Of a stretch of DNA of 20,965 nucleotides, positions 14,096 to 20,965 are shown piece after piece (the first letter of the stretch is position 1; each line of letters opens with the position of its first letter). The position numbers were made by a program, and so were the translations under genes. The stretch is from IMG/VR virus record IMGVR_UViG_3300017782_000284, positions 1-20,965 of that record. One strand, written 5' to 3'. Under the pieces are notes generated by a model. That model saw only the letters and a list, made by a program, of their open reading frames with translations. It was not told where the DNA came from and did no database searches. Source of the DNA: a virus.

Positions 14096-15573
14096 CTGCG
14101 CCCACCAGCTTTGGCATTTATTCTCATAATTCCAACACGCCAATCTGCACTTCTTGCACCCTCAACGCGCATCCTAACCTGTCTACCAGTAAAGCGAACA
14201 TCTGTAGGGTTAGACATGGTAAATGGTCCATGCTCTGTCTCGCTTGCGTTTGGATGAAATCTTGTTTTAAACTTTGCCGTTACGTCACCTTGCGTTTTCT
14301 CATCAGGTATTAAGCTGGTTACACGCATTAGCCTGTCACCTGCACCTATCGCAATCGGGCCTGTTTCTGCAAATGGTGTTCCGCCACTATAACTATGACC
14401 GATCTCATGCTCAAAAACATCGCCATCAGCGTCAACCCATAGCGGCTCTCTAAACACGCCACTATCTACGCCAGATGTTCTATCTAGCTGACCTATTGTC
14501 CATATGTTTTCTACATAATCATAAACGACATAACGATCACATTCTATTGAGCCGCTGCTGGGGTAAAACCACCATATTTCATTCCATTGTGAATTTGGCA
14601 CAGCAGCTATCTTGCTGCGCTGGTCATTGTTCATATCGCTAAATACATAATCACCAACTTCGCATGGTATCTCTGTTACAGCACCACCTGAGTAAATAAA
14701 GAAACTTCTGCGCCCCATCCAGATAACGCCAGCGTCAATAGAAGCTGCTGCTTTGGGTGCGATTAATCCGCAAGATGTACCAACACGCTCAAAGCCATAT
14801 ACAAAGGGTGGCCCTTGATATGTTGCGGAATGTGCGTCTTGATCCGTTAGAATAAGCGCTTGTCCTCTGGTTCTTAATCCAGCCAAGATTGTGCCGTTTG
14901 TCTGTAGCTCAATATCACCAGCTTGATTGGTCGCTGCTGCTGCCCATAGCGTATTATTTTCTCTATCAGAAAACTGAACTTTTCTAGGATTGCCCCCAGC
15001 ACCTAGCGCAAACACAAATCTTTCTTCAGTTACCATCATGGCAGTATTGCTGGTTGGTGCATTAGCTAGCGCTGCAGCATCTGCACCTGATCCTAGCTGC
15101 CATTCCAAAATTTTACCGTCATCTGGAGAGCAAGCTAGTAAATACTCACCCCAGTTATCTAATGACCAAGTTGTTGCTGTTTGGATAACACCAGTATCAG
15201 AACGTGGCGTGCCGTAATACTCATTACCATATGTGCCACCGCCAAAGCCTGCGTTAGTTGACGCTGTAACTCTGCCAGAAGTAAATCCAGAAGTAGGCGT
15301 TATGTCATATATCGCATTGCCAGAAGTCATGACCTTTAGCGCGTCATGCATACCTGCAGCAACATACCGATTGCCTGAGTTATCTTCCCAAGCAAGCATC
15401 CCTCTTACTGCTCCGCTAAAATCTACTGTGCCACGCTCTTGCCAACCACCGATAGGACGCAAGGCATCTTCATGCCATCTGACTAGGTTTGCGTCACGCC
15501 ACCTGCCTTGAGCCATATACTCAGTGCCGTTGCGATACACTCCTTTTGGTATCTGTAGGGGTATTAAAGGCAT
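14092..15573 (-). CDS. tail hub/DNA stabilisation protein, P22 gp10-like
   Basis: The product begins MPLIPLQIPKGVYRNGTEYM, followed by WRDANLVRWHEDALRPIGGW, the well-known N-terminal signature of gp10-like proteins that close the portal after packaging and form the tail hub or nozzle. The rest of the 493 residues holds repeated strands with Trp/Gly-rich turns, as in a beta-propeller. GVIWMGRRSFFIYSGG and NEIWWFYPSSGS are typical. A GGGGGAG site lies upstream of the ATG at 15573. With the portal and the SU10-type adaptor it should make the short tail. Confidence 0.88.
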   Translation of the reverse strand: MPLIPLQIPKGVYRNGTEYMAQGRWRDANLVRWHEDALRPIGGWQERGTVDFSGAVRGMLAWEDNSGNRYVAAGMHDALKVMTSGNAIYDITPTSGFTSGRVTASTNAGFGGGTYGNEYYGTPRSDTGVIQTATTWSLDNWGEYLLACSPDDGKILEWQLGSGADAAALANAPTSNTAMMVTEERFVFALGAGGNPRKVQFSDRENNTLWAAAATNQAGDIELQTNGTILAGLRTRGQALILTDQDAHSATYQGPPFVYGFERVGTSCGLIAPKAAASIDAGVIWMGRRSFFIYSGGAVTEIPCEVGDYVFSDMNNDQRSKIAAVPNSQWNEIWWFYPSSGSIECDRYVVYDYVENIWTIGQLDRTSGVDSGVFREPLWVDADGDVFEHEIGHSYSGGTPFAETGPIAIGAGDRLMRVTSLIPDEKTQGDVTAKFKTRFHPNASETEHGPFTMSNPTDVRFTGRQVRMRVEGARSADWRVGIMRINAKAGGRR

Positions 15574-15590
15574 CTACCATGTCTCCCCCA

Positions 15591-16091
15591 TTAAGGTTTC
15601 GTAGGCCAATCAGCATCTTCCAAATTAGGCCAGTTTTCATGCGCTGTAATATCTCGCAAGGCTTGGCGATACGTGGTCATTTCGCTAGACATTGTAACGT
15701 CTGACATGCCATGCCAATCTGTCTCTGCAAGCTTGCTGTCTCTGGTTGATCTGTTTGCACTTGCAGTATTAGCATCTAGCGTTGCCTGATACGCAGTTTC
15801 ATGTTGAGCTTTTGTTGTCTTTACACCATCATCATCTGTGGTATCAGCAAACATATCTTTAGCTACGTATTTCTCAACCCAGTCACCGTTGCTATTCTTC
15901 TCTACACCATCACGCACACTTGTTTGGTATGCTGTGGTTGTAGCAGCAGGGCTTGCCAGTACTGGATCAATATTCATTGCGTCACAGACGCCACTTGTCC
16001 ATACTCTAGGCAGAGACATATTCTTAAAGGCTGCCCTCCACTCACCTTGGCTTTTAACTTCGCCTGTTGTTCTTTCACGATATTCTGACAT
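15591..16091 (-). CDS. tail fibre assembly chaperone-like protein, 166 aa
   Basis: The C-terminal 50 residues hold the typical phage tail-assembly chaperone motif: SKLAETDWHGMSDV, then MTTYRQALRDITA and WPNLEDADWPTKP (Phage_tail_APC-like). The N-terminal part (SEYRERTTGEVKSQGEWRAA) and the middle are less familiar and helix-rich. Such proteins help fibres fold or trimerise and often follow the fibre gene, as here. AAGGAG nine bases upstream of the ATG supports the start. Some family members remain in the virion, so a structural role is possible. Confidence 0.8.
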   Translation of the reverse strand: MSEYRERTTGEVKSQGEWRAAFKNMSLPRVWTSGVCDAMNIDPVLASPAATTTAYQTSVRDGVEKNSNGDWVEKYVAKDMFADTTDDDGVKTTKAQHETAYQATLDANTASANRSTRDSKLAETDWHGMSDVTMSSEMTTYRQALRDITAHENWPNLEDADWPTKP

Positions 16092-16121
16092 TAGTTGATA
16101 CTCCTTTTTGTCAGTTGATTG

Positions 16122-18080
16122 TTACGCTATTGCGTAGAAGATGTATGTTCCAGTGTTGGCGTTCAGTTGAGAGTCACTTGTCAGCTTAAATCCAGAGTTA
16201 TCTGGTTGAATCATATCGTAGCCAACCCAACCTGCTTCAGTATATTGTGCTTGATTTGAATTTAATCTTAATACGCCATCGTTGGATGTTGTTGTTATTC
16301 CTCTAACGGTGTCAAAAATATACCATTCATTACTAGCATCTGCGCGTTTTATTAAAACAAATCTCGCACCTGACGAAAACCCACAGTCAATAGTTTTTGT
16401 AGCGCCACTTCCAGTATAGCTTCCCACCTTGGATACACCTGCTACGGTAGCGAACAGGTAGGCTATGTAGGTTAAAGGAGACTGTCTGTTAACAGATGTA
16501 TCATTGCTTACTGTAAATGTTGTAGCTGTTGGAGTTCTTACTCGACCACTGTAATCTGATGATCCACCAGTGCTATTAAGAATTAAGTTATGATTTGTTG
16601 CTAAATCTTTGTGAAACACCATCCACTCAGCAGAATAAGTATCTCTCAGTTTTACCCATATCATTTCTGGTGCAACACCTAAATTATGAGTTACAGTTCT
16701 TCCATCAGTGTAATTACCTGTGTAACAAACAACGTCAAAATAGCCAGGTGCTCTTTTCCAAGTCCATGAGATTAAAGTGTTTAGTGTAGAGCCAACAGGA
16801 GTTACACCAAGCATATTATCCCAACTACTGTTTGTTGTTATCTCTGCACCAGTGCTAGAGGTAACTAATGCTTTATTGTTTGGGGTTAAGCGACTATAAA
16901 CAACAGCGTTTTGACTGTTACCACTAAGATAGCCAAGCATACTCATATCCGCAGGTGCGCCTAAGTATCCAACGTAGCCACTTGTGCCATAATAGTTTGG
17001 AGCAAAAACCTTAGTGGCATCTTCTGGTACAGCTAGTGGACCTCTGCGTATTGCCATGTAGATGTAGGTGTTGCCGTTTGTATTTACTTGACTGTTACTT
17101 TGCCTGATTTGAAATCCAGTTGGTGTAATATTTGCACGTTTTACTGTAGTGTACTCTGCGTCACTAGTATTAGCCCAAAGCATATGATCATTATATGTAA
17201 CATCATCTGTGACAGGCCAACCTCTCATATTGTCTAACATAACCCAAGGGCCACTTGATGATGCATTCTTAATCATAAGCCACTGAGGTTCAAACCCTAG
17301 ATCAACAACAGGGCCAGTAGAAGAACCATTTCCACTATAACTACCACACTTAATAATGTCTTGGTCACTGTCTGGGCCAAAGTCTCCAGAACCATAATCT
17401 GAGTCACTACCGTCATGGTGTGCGAAAACGTAGGCAATATAATCTCCAGGGCTATTTGTTCTTGTACTGAAAGAAGTGTCCGTAATATATTGGAAAACAT
17501 AAGTGTAACTTTGCACATTAGCAGTGCTGTCTAGCCCTAGCCATTTTCCATGTCCATTACTTTGGTGGTACACATACCAGGGAATACTATCATCTTTACA
17601 TTTCAAAAGTATCATGCCTGGTCTGCTACCAAGGTCATGATTTACTACAACAGAACCACTTGACGGCATTGTAATATTGTCAACAATTGTAAAAAACTTT
17701 TTGGCTTTGCGAAATGTCCAACTTACGTAGTCAAGTCCAGTTTGATTTTCGTTCCAGTAATTACTGTTACCTACTGTAAAACCATTATTGTTAAATGAAG
17801 TTACGCCTGCATTGCTAGTTGCAACCTCTGCACTATCTGCGTTTGATCGTAGTACTTTTTCAGTACCTCTTTCAGTATCGTGCAACCAATGAGATTTATC
17901 GCTATTTCTTGCTTTACCCCAGACCAGACCGCCTTCTGTAAGATCAACACCATTTACAAAAGTTTGAGCAGTACCTGTTGATCCTTCATACAAAAACGTG
18001 CTGAAAACTTCATCTACATCAAGCCCTGCGCCACCTCCTGCACTAGAGGCCGCTGCTGCTACTATTTTAGAAGCTGTCAT
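16122..18080 (-). CDS. tail fibre protein with tandemly duplicated beta modules, 652 aa
   Basis: After an Ala/Ser/Gly-rich N-terminus (4-20), the protein consists of two similar halves. VNHDLGSRPGMILLKCKDD (147-165) matches VTHNLGVAPEMIWVKLRD (463-480); VDLGFEPQWLMIKN (259-272) matches IDCGFSSGARFVLIKRA (564-580); TGFQIRQSNSQVNTNGNTYI (321-340) matches SGFKLTSDSQLNANTGTYI (629-647). WTFRKAKKFF and WTWKRAPGYF mark the matching inner edges (121 and 439). Such modules are common in marine phage fibre or receptor-binding proteins. It is rich in Ser, Thr, Asn and Tyr. The chaperone-like gene follows directly, supporting the fibre role. Confidence 0.82.
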   Translation of the reverse strand: MTASKIVAAAASSAGGGAGLDVDEVFSTFLYEGSTGTAQTFVNGVDLTEGGLVWGKARNSDKSHWLHDTERGTEKVLRSNADSAEVATSNAGVTSFNNNGFTVGNSNYWNENQTGLDYVSWTFRKAKKFFTIVDNITMPSSGSVVVNHDLGSRPGMILLKCKDDSIPWYVYHQSNGHGKWLGLDSTANVQSYTYVFQYITDTSFSTRTNSPGDYIAYVFAHHDGSDSDYGSGDFGPDSDQDIIKCGSYSGNGSSTGPVVDLGFEPQWLMIKNASSSGPWVMLDNMRGWPVTDDVTYNDHMLWANTSDAEYTTVKRANITPTGFQIRQSNSQVNTNGNTYIYMAIRRGPLAVPEDATKVFAPNYYGTSGYVGYLGAPADMSMLGYLSGNSQNAVVYSRLTPNNKALVTSSTGAEITTNSSWDNMLGVTPVGSTLNTLISWTWKRAPGYFDVVCYTGNYTDGRTVTHNLGVAPEMIWVKLRDTYSAEWMVFHKDLATNHNLILNSTGGSSDYSGRVRTPTATTFTVSNDTSVNRQSPLTYIAYLFATVAGVSKVGSYTGSGATKTIDCGFSSGARFVLIKRADASNEWYIFDTVRGITTTSNDGVLRLNSNQAQYTEAGWVGYDMIQPDNSGFKLTSDSQLNANTGTYIFYAIA

Positions 18081-18084
18081 ACTA

Positions 18085-18945
18085 TTATCCCATCGCCTGA
18101 CCTAGAGTGAAGCCGTAGTAATTAGTACCACCATCCACCGTAATAAAAGCAAACACATCCACCCCTGCATTTGTAGCTGTTATCGTGGGTGCAGTTGCTG
18201 CTGCCCAGTCAACAGTTCCAGGCCAAGTGATTGTTCTTGCGCTACTGTCTTGCACCACCTTCAAGATAAAAGCTGAAGCTCTACCAGATGCAGCAGGGTT
18301 GCTAAACGTATAAGTTACATTCTCAGAGAGGGTGTGTGTAAACACGTTGCCATCACGTAGGTTTATTGTAGCTGCGTTGGAGCTAGAGGTTACGACTGTG
18401 CTTTCTTCAGTTGTGCCGTTGTCAAACCCCACCACACCATTTGCGTCTGTGGTTACAACCGCGCTTGCATTTGTTAAGCCCAAGGCGTTTGGCAGTGCCA
18501 CTTCATATGTTGCGCTCGCGCTGTGTGGTGGGCTTGCAAGAGTTACGCCGTGTGAGTTGTTCTCACAGTTTAGCACAATCTTGCCTGAGTTTGTATTGCC
18601 TCGCACAACAACTTTACCAGTGCCGTTGGGCGCTAAATCTAAATCTGCGTTGGATGTGGTAACGAGGTCAAAGCCATTTGTGCTAAGATTAGCCGCAAGG
18701 CCAGTGCTTAGATTTAACGTTGTGCCAACTATTGTGCTAAACGCGCCAGTGCTTGCTGAGTTTGCGCCAATGGGCGTGCCATCAATCGCGCCTGAGTTTA
18801 TGTCTATGCCTGTAACTGGCGTTGTGCCGTCTAGTAGATTATCAATGGAATCTAAATTTGTATTAATTTTAGTACCCCATGTGTCCTCTGAAGCACCTAC
18901 CTCTGGTTTCACCAAGGTATAAGTTGTTGTCGTTGTATCTGCCAT
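18085..18945 (-). CDS. tail fibre protein with phage-attachment N-terminus, 286 aa
   Basis: The N-terminus holds [20 protein letters not shown] followed by [12 protein letters not shown], a signature of fibre proteins in podoviruses and related prophages that probably joins the fibre to the tail. The middle is a repetitive Thr/Ser/Asn/Gly-rich beta region. The C-terminal part ([13 protein letters not shown], then [20 protein letters not shown]) is also typical of fibre tips or trimer ends. AGGATAGGATT precedes the ATG at 18945. The next gene, the larger duplicated fibre protein, starts four bases after this stop, so the two are likely made and assembled together. Confidence 0.85.
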   Translation of the reverse strand: MADTTTTTYTLVKPEVGASEDTWGTKINTNLDSIDNLLDGTTPVTGIDINSGAIDGTPIGANSASTGAFSTIVGTTLNLSTGLAANLSTNGFDLVTTSNADLDLAPNGTGKVVVRGNTNSGKIVLNCENNSHGVTLASPPHSASATYEVALPNALGLTNASAVVTTDANGVVGFDNGTTEESTVVTSSSNAATINLRDGNVFTHTLSENVTYTFSNPAASGRASAFILKVVQDSSARTITWPGTVDWAAATAPTITATNAGVDVFAFITVDGGTNYYGFTLGQAMG

Positions 18946-18955
18946 AATCCTATCC

Positions 18956-19615
18956 TTATGCTGCCTCTCTTACAGGGGAGTCCGTCCACGTAACAATACC
19001 ATCATCTGTTGCATCTGTCCATGTATCCGTAGGTTCTGCATCATCTTGCCATTTTAATCTACCACTTGCAGTTAAACTTGCTGCAATAGCAATAGCAGAT
19101 GTTGCGTTGCGTGTGACAGATGAACCTGCTGTAACTGTAGAAGTAAGCGCCATAGTCACTGCACCAACAACGCTAAACTCACCGCTTGAAGTTAAACTAG
19201 ATGTTGCAGCAATTGTAGCAGCACCAACAGCCGTTACATTCGCACTCGCTGTCACGCTAGAAGTTGCAGAAATAGCAACAAGGCCAGCTTCTACGCTTTG
19301 GTTCTCACCATATATGCTTGTGCCGTAGGTGCGTAAACCATAGCCTGTCCTGTAACCATCTGATTGTGCATACTTTTCTGCACTTGCACTAACGCTAGAC
19401 GTAAGAAAAACATTTATCAGAGCATCACTTACAACATCAGCACTTACAGTAATGCTTGCACTTGCAGCAACTGTAGATGCACCAACCTTAATAACCTGTG
19501 CACTTGCAGAAACACTAGACGTTAAGCTTGCCGTTACAGAACCGTCAATAGCACCTGTAACACCGAATACACCAGTGCCAAATGTGCCAATGCCGAATCC
19601 TGATCTATACGGCAT
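18956..19615 (-). CDS. Ala/Ser/Thr/Val repeat tail protein, 219 aa
   Basis: About seven copies of a short beta-type motif are visible, each near [11 protein letters not shown]: at 28-41, 48-61, 68-80, 114-127, 134-147, 154-167 and 174-187. The last four are spaced 20 residues apart. Two copies of a second, Tyr/Gly-rich motif occur: [16 protein letters not shown] (3-18) opens the protein, and [16 protein letters not shown] (88-103) divides it. The C-terminus is acidic with three Trp. The composition suggests a fibrous, perhaps beta-solenoid or beta-strand-stacked, tail appendage. It lies in the fibre cluster, overlaps the preceding gene by one base, and has no enzymatic motif. Family not recognised beyond this. 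Confidence 0.72.
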   Translation of the reverse strand: MPYRSGFGIGTFGTGVFGVTGAIDGSVTASLTSSVSASAQVIKVGASTVAASASITVSADVVSDALINVFLTSSVSASAEKYAQSDGYRTGYGLRTYGTSIYGENQSVEAGLVAISATSSVTASANVTAVGAATIAATSSLTSSGEFSVVGAVTMALTSTVTAGSSVTRNATSAIAIAASLTASGRLKWQDDAEPTDTWTDATDDGIVTWTDSPVREAA

Positions 19616-19998
19616 TAATCAAGCGTAATGTCTATATCGCCAGCAGGGATACGGAAAACATCTCCTGTGCCAATCGCTTTTGATGCAGATAAACTACTAT
19701 GCGCAATTAAATTACCGCTAGAGGATGCATCGAATATACCAATGTGGCTTATCGTGCCCCAAGAGCCCGTTGCAGCAGCAAACTCAATCGCGCCTGATGT
19801 TGTTGCAGCATTGCCTGATACAGTAAATGCAGCAACCTTGCGTACATAACTATTACCAGATATTTCAGTTGCGCCTGATCCAGTATCGGTTGGGTCTGCA
19901 GTAAATAGGCCAACATACCAAGCTGTAGGCCGCGTTACGCTTGTTGTCGTAAACACATAGTTTAAAACATGCGTTTCAAATGTATTGCTAAAACTCAT
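19615..19998 (-). CDS. conserved phage tail-fibre-associated protein, 127 aa
   Basis: The N-terminus MSFSNTFETHVLNYVFTTTS, followed by PTAWYVGLFTADPTDTGSGA, is typical of a small conserved phage protein found among tail fibre genes. The rest is beta-rich (GNSYVRKVAAFTV, then GTISHIGIFDASSSGNLIAH) and ends in IPAGDIDITLD. It is probably a small beta-sandwich structural protein of the tail or fibre base. GGAGTGATTT precedes the ATG at 19998. No set function is known to me. Confidence 0.78.
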   Translation of the reverse strand: MSFSNTFETHVLNYVFTTTSVTRPTAWYVGLFTADPTDTGSGATEISGNSYVRKVAAFTVSGNAATTSGAIEFAAATGSWGTISHIGIFDASSSGNLIAHSSLSASKAIGTGDVFRIPAGDIDITLD

Positions 19999-20028
19999 AA
20001 ATCACTCCATTAGATGCATCTGCGCCAC

Positions 20029-20057
20029 ACTATAGCGCATTTTTTTAATTTTAGTAA
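20029..20057 (-). promoter_or_regulatory. weak promoter-like sequence in the 52-base gap before the fibre cluster
   Basis: On the minus strand TTACTA (20057-20052) and TATAGT (20034-20029) are 17 bases apart with an A-rich spacer. The -10 part matches the sigma-70 consensus at five of six bases, the -35 part at only three. This is one of the larger gaps in the leftward operon, so a secondary late promoter is possible. A 5-bp inverted repeat (TGCGC 20021-20025 with GCGCA 20035-20039) overlaps it and offers another reading. Confidence 0.25.
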
Positions 20058-20671
20058 GCGGCTATCTTCATTCTTAAATTGCCACTGGATTGTCGCGTTC
20101 TATCGCTAGAACTATTCAAGCTTGCAACTGCCCCTGCGTATAGTCCTGTCCATATAGGAATGCGCTCATCTTCAGATAAATAAGGTGCAGCCTGCAATAA
20201 TGACCCATACAAATATGCATCTGGGGCTGTATCAAGCAACCAATTAGAGGTGTTGCTATCTGACAACGGATCAATCTTTTCATAATACACAAGCTCAGTT
20301 GCATAAGATGTATCGGGTGTGGGGTGTAGCTCAAACGTATCACCAACATGCGCGTAATACTTTGGCCTACCTGCAGTATCTAAATTAGTCTCACGCCTCG
20401 CGCTAAGATCATCAATGCTTACCATCTCCAACCTATGCGTATCACCTGTGTTCAAAGTAAACCTGATTGTCTCAAGCCAACCACTCGGCACTTGGCTATA
20501 TCTACTATCTAAACTGGCATTGCTGCGCTCTATCATTTTATAATGCCGAACCTCACGCTCCATCTGATGCTCGGCAAGCGTAATAAAATCAGGAATAACA
20601 GCAGTTAAATCACTCCTGTTTAGCCAATCAGCTATGCTTGTTTTAAGTTCTGCGAATGTTGTAAGTGCCAT
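20051..20671 (-). CDS. head-tail adaptor protein, SU10/gp4-like
   Basis: The product begins MALTTFAELKTSIADWLNRS, followed by IPDFITLAEHQMEREVRH, the signature of a family of phage adaptor proteins (SU10-type adaptor, similar in role to P22 gp4 and T7 gp11). These bind below the portal as a ring and link it to the tail hub. The middle (VPSGWLETIRFTL, then LHPTPDTSYATELVYYEKID) is beta-rich, and the C-terminal part is helical with YLYGSLLQAAPYL. GGAG lies seven bases before the ATG, which follows directly on the previous stop. Length of 206 is usual for the family. Confidence 0.88.
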   Translation of the reverse strand: MALTTFAELKTSIADWLNRSDLTAVIPDFITLAEHQMEREVRHYKMIERSNASLDSRYSQVPSGWLETIRFTLNTGDTHRLEMVSIDDLSARRETNLDTAGRPKYYAHVGDTFELHPTPDTSYATELVYYEKIDPLSDSNTSNWLLDTAPDAYLYGSLLQAAPYLSEDERIPIWTGLYAGAVASLNSSSDRTRQSSGNLRMKIAAY

Positions 20672-20962
20672 CTAGCATCTCCATCGTTTTCTAGCTTGCC
20701 GCAAACGACTATTAGGATTCTTGGCTGCTTTGGGAAACTTCTTCATCTGACCTGCTGACCTAGCGCAATATGACTTACGCCTAGCTTTTTCTTTCTCAGT
20801 CAAGTTCTTTTTCTTTGTCACTGCACCTTTTAACTTAGATTTTGGATTAGCTGCCCTGTGTCGCTTAATCCCATCTGGGGTCATACCTGCACCGTCTTTT
20901 GTCTTACGATAATTAGGACTTTTACCTGTCGTAGTCCTACTTATAGCCTTTTGTCGAGGCAT
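20672..20962 (-). CDS. small very basic phage protein (DUF6321-like), 96 aa
   Basis: The product is very rich in Lys and Arg and holds GAGMTPDGIKRHRAANP, then KSKLKGAVTK and KARRKSYCARSAGQMKKFPK. From memory this is the pattern of a widespread small phage protein family (DUF6321) of unknown function, found near structural genes. The CARS stretch (67-70) and C-terminal WRC hold its only two cysteines. It may bind DNA or RNA. The gene seems complete: the ATG at 20962 overlaps a TAA in another frame (TAATG at 20964-20960), so an upstream leftward gene probably ends at the window edge. Confidence 0.75.
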   Translation of the reverse strand: MPRQKAISRTTTGKSPNYRKTKDGAGMTPDGIKRHRAANPKSKLKGAVTKKKNLTEKEKARRKSYCARSAGQMKKFPKAAKNPNSRLRQARKRWRC

Positions 20963-20965
20963 TAC

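Noticed and set aside
14096-14143. Longer start for the C1q-like protein
   Set aside because: The 16 extra residues are Trp/Cys-rich, overlap the gp10-like gene by 52 bases, and the ATGA junction at 14095 fits the pattern of the operon.
18332-18922. Long plus-strand frame of 196 aa
   Set aside because: Antisense to a fibre gene with clear family motifs; open because the minus gene is Thr/Ser/Val/Ala-rich. No ribosome site.
18956-19615. CRISPR-like array suggested by recurring short motifs
   Set aside because: The repeats are imperfect at the DNA level, keep the reading frame and have no unique spacers of even size; they are protein-level repeats.

Overview
The window is part of a double-stranded DNA tailed phage genome (or prophage). 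The virion most likely has a short, podovirus-type tail. The evidence is a P22-type portal, a P22 gp10-like tail hub protein, an SU10-type adaptor, a set of Gly/Ala/Gln-rich internal (ejection) proteins, and no tail tape measure, sheath or tube genes. Protein style and gene content resemble uncultured marine phages of Gram-negative, perhaps alphaproteobacterial, hosts. That host guess is inference. No terminase, polymerase, integrase, tRNA or CRISPR array is visible here.

Layout: positions 1-562 carry three small rightward (+) genes and a small intergenic segment with strong inverted repeats. Everything from 547 to 20962 is one tightly packed leftward (-) late operon. Stops and starts overlap at many junctions (ATGA, GTGA, TAATG), and there is no gene-free stretch longer than about 100 bases.

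Read in the direction of transcription (right to left), the late operon holds: a basic small protein and the head-tail adaptor (20962-20051); fibre and repeat proteins with a tail-fibre assembly chaperone (19998-15591); the gp10-like tail protein and a C1q/TNF-like fibre protein (15573-13445); a GNAT-like small protein and four presumed internal virion/ejection proteins (13448-8048); portal, a small head protein, scaffold and major capsid protein (8046-3724); two small conserved proteins after the capsid gene (3672-3114); and a run of small membrane proteins ending in holin, spanin-like protein and GH19 endolysin (3114-547). The tail and ejection genes therefore come before the portal/scaffold/capsid genes, the reverse of the P22 order.

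Points of most interest: an EF-hand membrane protein coupled to the holin; a collagen-like Gly-Pro-Gly/Ser tract coded by 9-bp tandem repeats inside an internal-virion-type protein; a tail fibre built as a tandem duplication; a short protein made of about seven Ala/Ser/Thr/Val repeats; two short genes easily missed (53 aa, and 37 aa with a GTG start) wedged into the lysis cassette; and a possible structured RNA at 248-305.
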